A DNA stretch of 48,238 bases, from the NCBI GenBank assembly GCA_003640385.1, contig RCAB01000460.1, forward strand, positions 1 to 48,238, read 5' to 3'. The translations under genes and the position numbers were made by a program. The notes under the pieces are model-generated. The model made no database searches. It was not told where the DNA came from and saw nothing but the letters and a program-made list of their open reading frames with translations. Positions 11,801-23,913 of this stretch are shown here, one piece after another (within the stretch, counting starts at the first letter, position 1; every line of letters starts with the position of its first letter). The DNA comes from Setaria digitata (taxonomy: Eukaryota; Nematoda; Chromadorea; Rhabditida; Setariidae).

Positions 11801-14800
11801 ACTAACTAGTGACGGATCATCAGTTTCGCTTAAATTTATTTCTTCACAGAAATAGAAAAAAAAAAAAGTAATTTCTCGACACATTTTGACAAAAATCAAT
11901 ATGAGTTAAAGAAGTAATTTATGTAATTGTGCTTTTGACATCTGAAAATACAATTTGGGAACAATTAGTCTTGTTAGAAATAATATGAAAATATCTGAAA
12001 AATTTTGTTTACTTACAATTAATTTACTTCTTTGAAAATACGTTCAATTGCGCTCAATTCAATTACAATTAATTCAAATTCTTCCACTTCTCATCTCATA
12101 TAATTTTTAATTTCGAATGTAAAAATAATATTACACCTAAATTAGTGACTTCGTAAGACTTATTTCGTTTTCGTTTCTTGCTAAATCTGTGAAGCGTAAG
12201 GCTGTTGGAAAATGCATTTATTCATTTAAGGCAATTTTAGCAAAAGAACAGTCGATTTTTTGCATATTTTAATGTCAAAAAGATAATTTTTACACAGTAA
12301 ATGCACTTCGATGCATTTTGTTGCTGAAACATATTTATTTTGTGTAATGGCGACTTAAACAAATGTTATTATAAGTTTTAAATTTTATAAATTAATACAT
12401 GATAAGTTAGTTACAGGATATTTTCTGCTGCAACTATAACACTGATTACATTATAAAACATTTCTTATTCGGCCAATTTAACAAAACTGATTTTGATAAA
12501 ATTATTTTTTGATATTCCCAACTTTTAACGCTTTAATTCTAAATTACTCGTGATAATTCATCTTCTAGCAAAAAAAAAATTTCCCTCGCATTTCATTCAA
12601 TTCCTCACTGAAAAATAATTCATTCTAATCGCCTCTTTCCTTCTGTTTATTGTTTTTCATCTTAATTAATCGACCTTTCTTAGCATCATTTTTCTTTGTC
12701 ATTCAATCACTGGAGAATTTCCGAAAGCCAAAAAGAACATTCGATGTGAATGCGCTTTTGCTGTTTATCAACTTTGTTTGTGCATTATTTTTTTGAAATT
12801 AGTGCCTTTTTAGTGAAATTGCCGTAGAGCTATGAACAGTGTTTAAATAAGACGTAAATGATATGAAGTACGGCCTTAAGCACATGAAAAATATTTTTAA
12901 TTTCAGATTTATAATGATAACACAATGATAACACACGTCTAGTGATCCATCAATCACTCGTTTATTACGGGATGCTAACAGAAGGCATTTTCAGTATTCT
13001 GCGCTAAATTTTGGCTCTTCACAAAACTGATCATCAGAAAAAACGGATTGTTTTCCATATTCACCCATTTGCTTCCCTCAGATTGCCTTCTTTATAAGAA
13101 AGGTAAAATTATTGCAGTTTTTATTCCTTCTTAATTTATCAGAATCCTCTTCGACTTCTACATCCTTTACAAATAACTTTGTAGCGTTTTAATAGCTGAA
13201 CCATGACTTATTATTAATGACTGGCATCGATTTTGCAATTTATTTCTTATAAATGAAATGCAAATCGCTTGCATTTTGACGTTCGGTTAGATAATTTAAT
13301 TTCAAAAAAAGATTACATAAGCTCCAATGATTATATAAATTATCTTAAGTTTGCTTTCAGTAGTTAACGTTTGCTTTTGAATATTTTATCTGATGCTGAA
13401 ATTATGAAAAAAAAAAAACTAAGAATTGCTCGAGTTAGTTTCTTACAACAGCTGGCAAATATATTTGGTGGTTAAAATTCAAAAAAAAAGAAAAAAATTC
13501 ACTTGCCTTTTAAATTTCGATTTCATCATTTTGGTTATTATGTCAAAGTTTCATAATCAGGTAATTTGGATTCACAAAAGTATTTATTAAAGTGAAGTGT
13601 AGTTTTTAAAATATTATTTTCATATATCATAAAATTCATATATTACTTCCGTCTCTGCCACTGTTACTTTATCAAAACTACAAATTTTCATTTCACTTAG
13701 ATTAGCAGTTCTTCTTTATTCCAATGATAATGGCAACTTTCACGATCATAATTGAATCATTTTTGTGAAGCAATTCCATAATATTACTATCGAGATTAAA
13801 GAAAGAATTAATAAGATTCAACTGTTGCATTGTATTAGGACGAGAAATCAATAATTTAGATTAAATATTTAAATTTTTTATTTTAAATGTGTCATAAATC
13901 TCTGAGTGTCTTTTTTTGAAAAAAAAAAAAGGATGAAATTGTTTCTATTTTTTTTTATCTTATATGAAATTATTTAATGGTTAGAGATGCATCCCTTTTC
14001 TCATGCATTTTATTTGAGAGGAAAAGGAAAAGAGGAAAATTTGTTGATAGAAATTTCATTATTTATTATAAATCACATCTTTAGTGGAAATGACTACCAT
14101 AGACAATATCATTCATTTTTTGTGTTAATACCAAATCAACAAGACATAAGATTATGTGAAGCTTAAAGCAAATCTTTTCCGTCGTCATTTAACTAATAAG
14201 CTACTTAGTTTTGCACTAACAATCCCTTCTTGGAAGAACGAATCGAACTGTCTGTGAGCTAATTAAGATTGAAAATCTCATATCCTTGTCGTTTAATTAT
14301 TTGGATAAGGAATTCATCTCAGAACTAGTGCTTCTCAGAGGCTCTTGGCAAAAGCTTCCCGAGGATCAGAATAAAGCCGTACTAGTAATCAGATTGGATC
14401 ACTACTACAGCTTTCATTGGCTACTACGGCATGATCTTACCATTGATTGCATTCTTTTTTGCTTTGTCCGAAACTTTTGAGTATTTCCCCTGTCATGTTT
14501 TAACATTTCTAACTCTTATCGGTCTTGTATTCTGACAAAGTGTCCAAATCGGATTTCTAGTCGGGAGCAATGAAGGGAGGAAGTCGAGATTATGGAAAAG
14601 CTTGCCCTTCTTGAATTCCTTTTAAGCATGTCGCTCAGGGTTCCTTCCAAACTTTTTCAATTTAAGCATTTTAAACTCTTTTCCTCTCCTTTCCTTCCTT
14701 TCTTAATGAATTTTTCAACCATTTTACTTTATAAAGATAAATTTATGTAAATTTTTTCTGCGACCAGAAATCAAACTGTGGTCTGATAATTGATAATGGT

Positions 14801-15466
14801 ACGTACTTAAACCATCCGAGAAGAGCTGACAATTTCCTGTCCAGGTTTTAATATTCCCCATGTTCCACAAAATGGCACATTGCCGTATTTTATCACTGAT
14901 AGGTTTTTTTTTTCCATAAAATTTTCGTTATCACTAGTAAAAATGTGGTATTGAAATTTTGAAGACATTGAAGCGTAATGTTTGTGATAAGGATGATAAA
15001 TGAGGAACTTCTTGCTACAACACTTAATTCCCTAAATAAAATTATCGAAGTATTTCAGATGTACTCAGGTGAAATTATATCAGAACAATAGCACTCAAAA
15101 AAAATACAGGGTAAAAAACTTGTCAACCAAAAATCTACTCTGTCTTCAGTTTCAATCTAGCAATTCTATTAGGTAAGATGTCTTTAAACAAATTGAAATT
15201 TAATAGATTAATTATTTAGCAAACAAAATTCTACTTTTTCAAGTAAGGCCAGTTGAGTTAGTAGGTGATGAGATAGGTCTAGGAAGCCTGGTTTGATTTA
15301 TGATGTTTCGCAAGATATTTATAGACTTTTCATAAAATAGTCGCGCCGGATAGCTTAGACTGAGAGAAACAAAAATAAAAACATCCATGTGTCCTTTCTT
15401 GTGTTCTAAATCAATTTTCAGTTCTCTTCACTAAATTCAGAATCTTTGAAATAAAAACGAAAGCAC

Positions 15467-15531
15467 TTTCCCTCCCTCTCTCTCTCCTCTCTCCCTCTCT
15501 CCTTCTCTTACCTCTCTCTCTCTCTTTTCAG
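15467..15531. repeat. Pyrimidine (CT)n-rich microsatellite
   Basis: A nearly pure C/T tract on the plus strand made of CTCTCT and CCCTCT runs. Polypurine-polypyrimidine DNA of this length can adopt non-B structure. No gene is adjacent. Confidence 0.85.
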
Positions 15532-16833
15532 TGATTATATAAAAGAGAAAAATGAAAGTTTAATTTATCTACGCACTAAGTGGACCAAAAAAAAAAAACA
15601 CGAAGGCCTATGAACATGCATTATTCTATCCTTAAAATCCGCAATTTCCTTCATGTCTCAGTAAAGTCTCATAAAATTGTTGAAAATTTCTGAGAAATTA
15701 GAAGAAAAATTTCAAAAAGTAATGAAATTGAAATTTCTCATTTTAATTTTCTCCAGACTGATCTTGCACACAAATACAATTCCATAATTCTAATTTAAAA
15801 AAAAAAAAAATGTTTTTGAGTACTCTTTCGCTCAACTCTAGCTTTTTTCATTTTCGATTTCTGTTAAATAGGATCATCACAAGACTCAATATCAATATGC
15901 TACAAGATTTCCATTTCTTGTTCTATTGATTAAAAAATGTTTGCTATTATGAAATTAAGTGTTAAATTTCAAATTTTTAGCAAAAAAACAATGAAAATGC
16001 ATATTGGATACTGGATTGAAAACTCTCCCACTTGTTTTTTCGATCACTTGTCTAATTAATAGTACTAACTAAATCAGATTGAATGCTTGAGAAAGTCTAG
16101 CTTTTCAAGCCGATGTTATCGTTTGTAATATTTCCATCACATTAAAAAAAAAAAATTAATTTTTATTTCTGCAAAATTTTACGACTTGTAAAAACATATT
16201 TTTTCCATTTTTTTATTTTTTATTTTTTGTTTACTCGCCCCTCAAATGATTAGAACTAAGATTTAAGTTATTTATAAATTAGAGAAGATTTTTAAATTTC
16301 TCATCTTACCATCAGTTCGGGAATATAGAGACTAGCATAAATAAGTAAGACTATTTTATGAAGCTATAAGCAAGCCCTTTTAGATAAACAAAAACAAAGC
16401 ACATTAAGCTATTTGAAAACGCTAAATATGAATAAAATTTTTAAAGGAATTTCTGAGATAAGTAAGTGAATAATTAGAATGATCTTATTTTCTAAATATC
16501 GCTGCCAGTCTTAAGATCTCAATTTAATTCTTTGTCTTGAATAGTTGAAAAAAATATTAGAAATGACAAAATATAATTAACACCGAAATGATTTAGCGAT
16601 ATTACTATTTCAAAATTGAAACAATTAACTTTTTTTCTAAGCATGTTTATTGGATAATCGATAAAAGAACCTAAAATTTTATAAAATTAAAGAAAAAACT
16701 TCTTGTTAAAAAAAAGCGAAATTAATTTTCGATGTCTTTTTGTTCATCACGAAATTAAAGTTTCTTAATAAGAAAGGTCTAGTTAGTGGTTGAATCCAAT
16801 GTAAAGTAGATGTATTCATTTCTTCAGGGATCC

Positions 16834-17037
16834 TAACAAAACAATAACTTCCACTGCATGGACAGTGATTTGCTATGTCAATTCATATGGCTCCTGTTCT
16901 CGCTTAATGAGCCATCTAATTTTTTATAATTACTAAGTGGTTTAATTTAGTTGGAAATTTTTGAATATCAAGGAGTAAAACTTTTTGCGTTAGTAGAAAT
17001 AAAAATATTAACAAAACAATAACTTCCATCGCATGGA
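16834..17037. repeat. Pair of 29-bp direct repeats, 175 bp apart
   Basis: The unit beginning TAACAAAACAATAACTTCCA and ending GCATGGA occurs at 16834-16862 and again at 17009-17037 with two mismatches (CACTG versus CATCG). The DNA between them shows no ORF or inverted ends. The repeats may mark an old local duplication or the flanks of a small insertion. Confidence 0.8.
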
Positions 17038-17183
17038 GAGAATATAAAAAATATGTATATATAAAGATATAAAAATTAAAAAATGTATAAAATATAAAAG
17101 TAAAAAATATATAAATATAAATATATTAAAAAAATAAAAAGTTTCAAAAACAAAAATAAAAAATAATGCATGATGTGATAGAA

Positions 17184-17186
17184 AAA

Positions 17187-17238
<52 letters not shown>

Positions 17239-17248
17239 AATAATAATA
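17184..17248. repeat. (AAAT)n microsatellite passing into (AAT)n
   Basis: About thirteen AAAT units, then about four AAT units. An AT-only tract of tens of bases (about 17040-17160) lies upstream. The minus-strand frame through this region is a translation of the repeat and not a gene. Confidence 0.95.
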
Positions 17249-17840
17249 CACATTGTTCTTAACCGTCATAATTGAAAAATAACAGTAGCAAGAAAACGCT
17301 TAGCAATTATTCGTTTTGTCAAATATAAAAACAATAATTATCCAAGTCACGCTAAATACTTAATTACACTTAACTGAATCATTTAATACGTAGAGCACTG
17401 AAATTACAGTAGGACAGTTTATTTTCTTATATCAGAAGCTGTTTTTAGAAAAATATGGAAAGTTTTTGTTTACAGTCGCATTTCAGCACTTTACTTACTC
17501 TTCAATTGAAAAGTTCCGTTGTTGCCTTCAGTAAACTGCAAAACAGTGTGTCACTTTAAATTTTATTAAACTTATAATTTTAATTGAGTCGAAGTAAAAA
17601 CAAAAGCAGAAGTCATCTCATTTTCAATATAATCCAGAAAAGCAGGCTAGTGAGAAGTAGCTAATTTTGCAAATGAGACTAATTTCTTCTTTGCGCCTTA
17701 CTATTAAATTCATTTCTTCATCTTTCATCATCGGTCCTAAACTATCATTCTAAAATCGCTAAATTAAAATCTTTTCAATCAATACACTGAGTAGAGAAAA
17801 TATGAAGTAAGCAAAGAGGGACTAATTTACTGGAATTAGA

Positions 17841-17889
17841 TTTTCAGGTCGCCACGGGGTCGTTATCACGCTCTGAGGCGCGCGCAATC
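17841..17889 (+). promoter_or_regulatory. Splice acceptor (likely spliced-leader site) and GC-rich leader
   Basis: GATTTTCAG ends at 17847. The 42 bases to the ATG are unusually GC-rich for this window (including GAGGCGCGCGC). The short distance from acceptor to start fits nematode trans-splicing, but a normal cis-spliced exon cannot be excluded. Confidence 0.5.
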
Positions 17890-18156
17890 ATGTCGCGCTT
17901 TGATTCATATTCGCGTGAAGAACAGAAGGCTTTCATTAACGGTCTTCTGGGAATGATTTACGACAACTACGACACCACGCGACGTATTCAAGCTACCGTT
18001 GATGGCATCAATCGTATTGTCATCACAATTCTTGTCATTTTACTTCTTTGTGCCATTGCTGGATTGTTATCTGCCTGCGTGATGGGATGTCGAAGGTATC
18101 AACATTACACTCTTCAGAGTCTACATAGGCCTAAGTCGGAGCCTATCGAAATATGA
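17890..18156 (+). CDS. Small single-pass membrane protein, nematode hypothetical
   Basis: An intronless 88-residue frame. Residues 1-45 are polar and charged (MSRFDSYSREEQKAFINGLL at the start, then DNYDTTRRIQ); residues 47-70 form one strong membrane helix (IVITILVILLLCAIAGLL). It is followed by a short tail with Cys-Arg-Arg (possible palmitoylation) and a PKSEPIEI end. There is no cleavable signal peptide, so the N-terminus may be cytosolic or luminal. Codons are clearly more GC-rich than surrounding DNA, supporting real coding. A TTTTCAG acceptor at 17847 precedes a 42-base leader; the frame is open back to this acceptor, so translation could also begin in an unseen upstream exon. Family not recognised. 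A likely poly(A) signal follows at 18507. Confidence 0.65.
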   Translation: MSRFDSYSREEQKAFINGLLGMIYDNYDTTRRIQATVDGINRIVITILVILLLCAIAGLLSACVMGCRRYQHYTLQSLHRPKSEPIEI

Positions 18157-19949
18157 CTATAGCATTATTTCACGTCCCTTTCCACGTCATCTTGTTTTAT
18201 GCTTTTTTTTCTCATTCTCCCAACGTGAAAACGTTTCAAAAACATCATGAAAGTTACTTATTTCACTATTATTGAACATAAAATCTTTCAAATTTAAAAG
18301 GTCACGGGAAACAAAAGTATACCTTCGGATATAACCGTAATGCTTCACTGCTGAACAAATTTCGCTCTTACACTCATATTCTTTCATCTTTCTTTAATCT
18401 AATCTTTCAGGAGAAATTAGTTTTTAAAACTGCCGTTGCGAATGATTAATTTGCTTGTTGCATTACCGCACATTTTCAAAAATAGTCCATTCTAAACGTT
18501 CTTAAGAATAAATTATTGTGCATTTCTTTCAGATGGTAATGCAATTAGCACATATTTTCAGTTTTGGTTCGGATGTGCAATCTAAAGGTTTGACAAAGCT
18601 ACTGTAAATTAAATATTTCTTATTTCTCCTCCCTTAAAAAAAAAAAAAAGGAATAGAAAACATGACGAATTGGTTCAATTTATTTTTCCTAAAGAAAAAA
18701 GTGAAATTTTGAAATGGTTAATAAAATAAACAGGTATAAGGAACTTAATTAGAGCAAAATGTTATTGCCATTATTATCACCACTACCTCACACTATTATC
18801 AGCCTTTGTTTTGAGAGAAAATCATGCCTAGTAAAAAGCGAAGCAAATTAATGTTAGGTAGCATCCAAGCCAGAAACGAAATCAATTCAATTTAATTGTT
18901 ATTGTATGCTAGACATAAACTGCTAATTAGTTTTTGATAATTTATATTTCTCGCTTAAAATTATGCAAATATTTTTGTGACTTGTTTGGAAAGCACATCG
19001 ATTTCCATTATTACTGAAATTGTCTGAAAAAAGACTGAATAGGAAATAAGCGAAGAAATAGAGTCCAGTAGCAGAGATTTACATGATTTTGTTATAAAAT
19101 TTTATTCCGAAACTTCTACTTTTTCAAAAAAAAAATCAATTTAATTATGCAGATTGAATAGAGTCCCTGAAATTCATAATGAATCCATAGGCTTTATTGA
19201 TATTTTCGAAAAAAAGTAGCTGAAATAGTATAAATGTAAAAAAGTTTTCATTCCACTTTTTTAATTAAAAAAAGAATTTAAATACTGAGAGCTAAAATCG
19301 GATAAAGTTCATAGAAAGCTTTTGTTGATTATTTTCAGTGAAGATGCAAAATTCAATATATGACGAATATCATTGCTGATAAGAAATTCTTCTTTTCAAA
19401 CTAAATTGTAGAGATTTCCGGAAAAGTATCTAGGTGTGGAAAAGTAAACTCTCTTTTCTGTCTGCTAATATAGGAAAACTTCTTCACTCATTCTAGCAGC
19501 CTGTTTAAACAACATTAATTTGACTCTCTATTTTGCCGAGGGGGAAAGAGAACAACAATGTATCTCATATCGTTTATTGCTTACACTGTTAACAGACAAA
19601 GCGAATTTTATCGAAGTTAAAAAAAAAAAAATAAATAAATAAAATGAAATAAAATGCAGCAATGATTTACATGCTAGAGCATCGTTACAAAATGACTGAT
19701 CAAAAAAAAGAGTGTTTCAAGATTCAGTCTTAAGAGGTGTTTTCATCTTTTAGTCTTAGAACTAATATTTTTCTGACGTAATTTTAGAAGAAACTAGGAG
19801 GAAACCGATCTTACAATTCGGAATTAAATTTCATCTTATCATTCAATAATCTCTTTATCAAGAAAGAAATTTACTTTCAGTAAAGCATAGCACTGAAAGA
19901 CTACTTGCCATCATCATGAACTGTTTTTACTAAAAAGAATGATTGCTTA
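18157..19949. other. Intergenic region
   Basis: Holds the presumed 3' UTR of the small membrane protein gene, with AATAAA at 18507-18512. It also contains poly-A tracts (18636-18649, 19620-19630). No supported gene on either strand. Confidence 0.6.
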
Positions 19950-20144
19950 TCACATTGTTTGCAAATTACGTTGCTTGAAGCGCATCAGCCTAATCTGCGT
20001 CGAGATATATAAAACTATCAGTATATCAATCACTGATACCAGTACCAAAATGGTGTATAAGTTCATCCGAATCATTGATCGATACATACGATTATTTGTC
20101 GTCGTATAACTGTTATTACTATTTGCTGCAGCTAAAGCTTGAAC
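19950..20144 (-). CDS. Putative terminal exon of a tail-anchored or single-pass membrane protein
   Basis: A 64-codon minus-strand frame begins right after a strong acceptor (TTCTTTTCAG, ending at 20145) and ends with TGA at 19950-19952. It encodes an Asn/Thr/Ala-rich polar part (ALAAANSNNSYTTTNN), then basic residues, one membrane helix (LYTILVLVSVIDILIVLYI) and a short basic tail (RLMRFKQRNLQTM). I could not find an upstream exon with matching phase; an internal Met before the helix would give a 45-residue peptide. It lies head-to-head with the SH2-kinase gene about 0.5 kb away. Family unknown, so this rests on splice-site and composition evidence only. Confidence 0.4.
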   Translation of the reverse strand, partial: VQALAAANSNNSYTTTNNRMYRSMIRMNLYTILVLVSVIDILIVLYISTQIRLMRFKQRNLQTM

Positions 20145-20543
20145 CTGAAAAGAATTATTCTTGTCAGTGACAGTAATTGCTATAATTATACTTCTTTTTG
20201 GAATTCTTTTGAAACCTATGCTTCATTCTTATCCAATTATTTAAAATTATTTAAATTTCAAGAAAAGAGTAAATCTTTATTTTTGAAAAAAAGACTTTTA
20301 AATTTCACCATAGACATATTTTTCTACAGTCGATATCACAACCAGTGATTGAGAAGAAATTGATTACAAATGAATTCACTTCAAATTTTAATATTTTCCA
20401 AAAAATTCAAATTTTCTTCATTTATTCGAATCGTTGAAAAGAATCAATTTAGTTGTTACATTTCATTCTTAATGCTGATTCGTTTGATTTAGATGATATT
20501 GCTGCAGGTAGCGGAAATGGTATCGTAAGCTTTCATTGGTTAG

Positions 20544-20566
20544 GGGAATGTTCCCTCACGTACGTG
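20544..20566. promoter_or_regulatory. Two adjacent palindromes between divergent transcripts
   Basis: GGGAATGTTCCC (20544-20555, arms of 5) and CACGTACGTG (20557-20566, perfect) lie next to each other. They sit between the minus-strand exon and the first plus-strand kinase exon. The position and GC content suggest dimeric factor sites in a shared promoter; this is inference. Confidence 0.35.
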
Positions 20567-20652
20567 GGGTCAAGTGATGTTCTGAAGTAGCATTTATACT
20601 AATCTTATTTCTTGCTGATTTTTTTGACCGAAGCAAGTTGAGTTCTTTACAG

Positions 20653-23600
20653 TATGCTTACACTTCATAATCTGGTCAAGATTGGTAGCTTCAGATGCTA
20701 GTCTAGAATCGTTGCAGATTTCAAGGAGAAAAGTTCAAACTGAGATAATAAAACAAGCTGAAAGGAGCAGTCCTTCTGATATTATCTTCGATGATTCAGT
20801 TCAAAAACTTAAGCTAATTATTGATAATTTGGGACTCGAAATGCATCCCATTGTTGTAAGAATTCATCATTGAATATGGCATTTGTTTGGTAGAAGCCCA
20901 GAATAAAGTTGGGAAGCAGATGCTGTCTCATTACAATCTGGCGATAACAATATTCTAATCCATCAACCATCCATGGTTAAATTAAGAACATTATAATACT
21001 TTTAGCGATTATCTTAGATTACACTTTTCCAATTAAGGCTAAAAGTCCTCAGGATGAGCCGTTTCCTACTGATATGGCCTTAATGATAAAAATACAATTT
21101 TGATGAATGCTAATTATTCAGAGTGAACACAATGATTACAATGCTGAAGAAATAGAATTAAGAGAGGAAAACTATTTTGGACGACTTTCTGAAATGTTTA
21201 TTAAAGAACGAGTGCTGAAGAAACCTGGTGAGAAATGAAATAAATTTTCAATGCAGTTTCTTGTGAAATATTCAGTGGCAGGAAGTGAAAATTCAATTCA
21301 TAGAATAATTTTAAATTTATGACGAAATTTACTCTTAATAGGAGAAATTAAAGGAAAGAAGTACCAATAAGTTATTCATTTCATCAAGAGATGAAGGAAT
21401 TCGTTTTAAATTTTCATAGGAAAAATTGATATTTGATTCGCTTTAGGGGACTATATGATTTCGCGAACGCATGATGACACATTTCGTTTCTCAGTAATGT
21501 CAGAAGCTTATCAAATATATCATTTGTTGATTAAAAAATTTGGTGGCATGTATAGTTTTGAGAATTCCATCTATCCAGTAACCATCTCCGTAGCCACACT
21601 AATCAACAAATGTATTCGAAGCCCCGTAAGTGGTCTAAATTTTCCAATTGGAAAAGTAATTTTCGAAATAGAATCAGATTCACGTTCTCTTTTCTAGATG
21701 AATATTTTGTCGGCAATACTAAAAACAAACGTAATATTACGGCATTTCGTTGGTCCAAATGTAAACGATAAAGATGATTACAGTTTTCATGGACTGTTCC
21801 TGAAGCCGAATGATATGATTGTGAAGGATATTCTGATTTCTACAGGAAAAATTGCAGACGTAATTGCAGAATTTTTAATTTAAATGAAGAATAAACATTG
21901 CCAAAATATCTTTTCTGGATAGTAGGATCTGGAAGCATTTTCTCTAGCTGAAGCGGAGTAAAACTTCTGTGCCGGAAGTTTTGAGGCACTGATCGCAGTC
22001 AGTGTATACAGAAAGCTTAGCATTTTCCGGAACGCTCATACGTAATCGCATCAAGTATCTAGTCAAGATAAGGATTCTTACTAACCATAAAACAGAACAG
22101 TAATTTTGATCACGCTTTACTCTTCTGATTACTGCACTATTATTATTTCCTAGTGATGTCATGGTGTTTTTTTTAAGTCAATTCGAATTATTAAGTAATA
22201 ACAAAAAATTTATTCCCAATTAAAAGTTTTTTTGTTTTTTCGATTTTCGAGATACTTATGGGAAGTTCAAATGACTGGAAGATTTGCAGTCTTACCTTGG
22301 AAGCTTGCATACAAGAAACAAATGTGAACAGGTCGTAATTAAAGTAATGCACAGGTACAATCAGGATGAACTCGATAACATCTGTCGGGTATGGCCTAAA
22401 ATTCTCGCAGTGAATTTTTTAAAATAAAACAAAATTTACTTCAAAAATAAGATCTAAGAGCATGACATAGCAGTATTCAAGATCCATTGCTTTCATTAAC
22501 AAGTTATCAAATTATGAGAAAAGATACTGAGAACGTGAATATTGTCAATTTAGGAGTTACATATCTCAAATATGTTGCAAAGATTCATGTCCCTTGATTC
22601 AGTGGTACCAGTGGAATCTGTACGAATCTTTCAATCGCCATATATAGTAATTTATCCATTCATGAACTGTGGCTCCTATGTAGATTTTGCGCAGCGCATG
22701 GGTTCACGTCTGCATTTTACAGATAAGCTAGAAGTAAGTCTTACAGTAGGCTGATTCCTTCTGAGATAATACGAGAAAACAGATGTTAGCATATAGCATA
22801 TGTGCTTGTAATTAGTATTCTCCAGTAATTAACAGTCTGCGATTAACATTCTCCACAGGTTGCATTGACAATTGCGCAAGCTTTGGCTGATATGCATTTT
22901 CTTGGCTTATTACATTGCGACATTGGCGCTCGAAATGTATTTGTAAAGAAAGTAGTGACTGTCGGTTCAAAGGTAACCAAATGTCCTTCCACACACAGCT
23001 ACAAATACTACTTGGGAGATTTTCGGAAAGCACACATCGGGAAGTAAGCGGCTAATATTTTTAATTTATATTTGTTCATTGATATTCTTATCAGATTTGA
23101 GAAAATGATAAGGTAATTGATAAAAAGGAAAAATGTTGAAATATTAAGGGTCAAGAAAGTAAATCCTCAAAAACCGATAAATATTCGCTGGCTTGCACCA
23201 GAAGTCTTCAAAACCAATGAGCTCACAGAAGCTACCGATGTTTTCGCGCTCGGCATTACATTTTATGAAATTTTTACCGGCAATTTGCCATATTTTTCAA
23301 TGAGTCCTGAGCATATTCGAGCTGAACTAGTAGCTGGACATCGTATACGACCTGGTTCGAACTTGTCATTTAAAAAACAAAAGTTGCAGCACTAAATGAC
23401 CAGTCAGCTCTACTGCTGCAAGTTCGCTTGCAAAGTTTTCGGTCTCATTTTTCCTTTTTTTTTTTTTAAAGCTTTCACATTTTTTGGTCTTTTATTCTAT
23501 TAATAAAATGTAAACTTTAGCCTTGGCTAAAATTAAGCTGTTTGTTTTCTTGTTTTTTGCCTTTCCTTCTTTTTCCACTTTTATGAGATATCTTCATCGT

Positions 23601-23811
23601 AATAAAGAAAAAAGTGCAATTTACAGATACCTCTGATAATGAGCTACCTAAAAATGTGCTGAACTTAATGAGACGTTGCTGGCATACAGATGTATCGGAG
23701 CGGCCAACAATGGACGGTATTTGGTTGCAATTAAAAGCAATTAGAGAGAGTATAATTCTTCAGCAAAAAAGCTCCGAATATGATTTTCATGATAGTTCTA
23801 TAAATCTTTAA
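20653..23811 (+). CDS. SH2-tyrosine kinase-like protein (FES/FER-like), probable pseudokinase
   Basis: Nine phase-consistent exons: 20653-20855, 21122-21227, 21447-21625, 21698-21859, 22290-22388, 22554-22733, 22859-23043, 23149-23354, 23627-23811. The SH2 domain (exons 2-3) starts ENYFGRLSEMF and reads GDYMISRT where FLVRES is usual: Ser (21461-21463) at the phosphotyrosine-binding Arg position, Arg one residue later. In the kinase domain the glycine loop is weak (STGKIAD), but the beta3 lysine (VVIK, 22341-22343) and helix-C Glu (22554) are present. HRD is HCD (22913-22921) within HCDIGARNVFV, DFG is DFR (23018-23026), and the activation segment is short with no Tyr. WLAPE (23189-23203), TDVFALG and MRRCW…ERPTM are intact. 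Catalytic Lys, Asp and Asp remain, so weak activity is possible. The first exon lacks an early ATG; the start is either upstream or at 20841 (about 438 residues). It belongs to the short non-receptor SH2-kinase group expanded in nematodes. The exon 8 acceptor (ATTAAG) is atypical. Confidence 0.85.
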
Positions 23812-23913
23812 ATTCACTTTTCATACGTGTTACAACATGCTCATACGTGTCATAATCTGATACGGTGTAGAATTTTGATGGCATCACATACGGTTATAAT
23901 CTTGTTCCTTGTA

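Larger units (their letters stand above)
5890..17847. other. 12-kb AT-rich region without recognisable genes
   Basis: On both strands I see only short isolated frames, none with linked exons, domains or good start context. Homopolymer A and T tracts are common. Slightly less AT-rich islands sit near 10.6-11.1 kb and 14.2-14.7 kb; these could be exons or regulatory DNA but cannot be supported. The repeats found here are listed separately. An inverted repeat of 9 bp (ATGTTGGAA at 7801-7809, mirrored at 7816-7824) is present. Confidence 0.55.

Noticed and set aside
17008..17253. 81-codon minus-strand frame rich in Leu/Ile/Tyr/Phe
   Set aside because: It is a translation of the AAAT repeat and flanking AT-only DNA.
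21944..22162. 72-codon minus-strand frame in a kinase intron
   Set aside because: No splice signals or recognisable domain, and one such frame is expected by chance at this base composition.
22552..22616. Apparent frameshift in the kinase gene before the MLQRF segment
   Set aside because: An acceptor at 22553 (CAATTTAG) puts the whole exon in frame with the preceding one, so no lesion is needed.
23351..23362. GGTTCGAAC resembling a tRNA B box
   Set aside because: No matching A box or cloverleaf around it; it is the end of a kinase exon and its donor.
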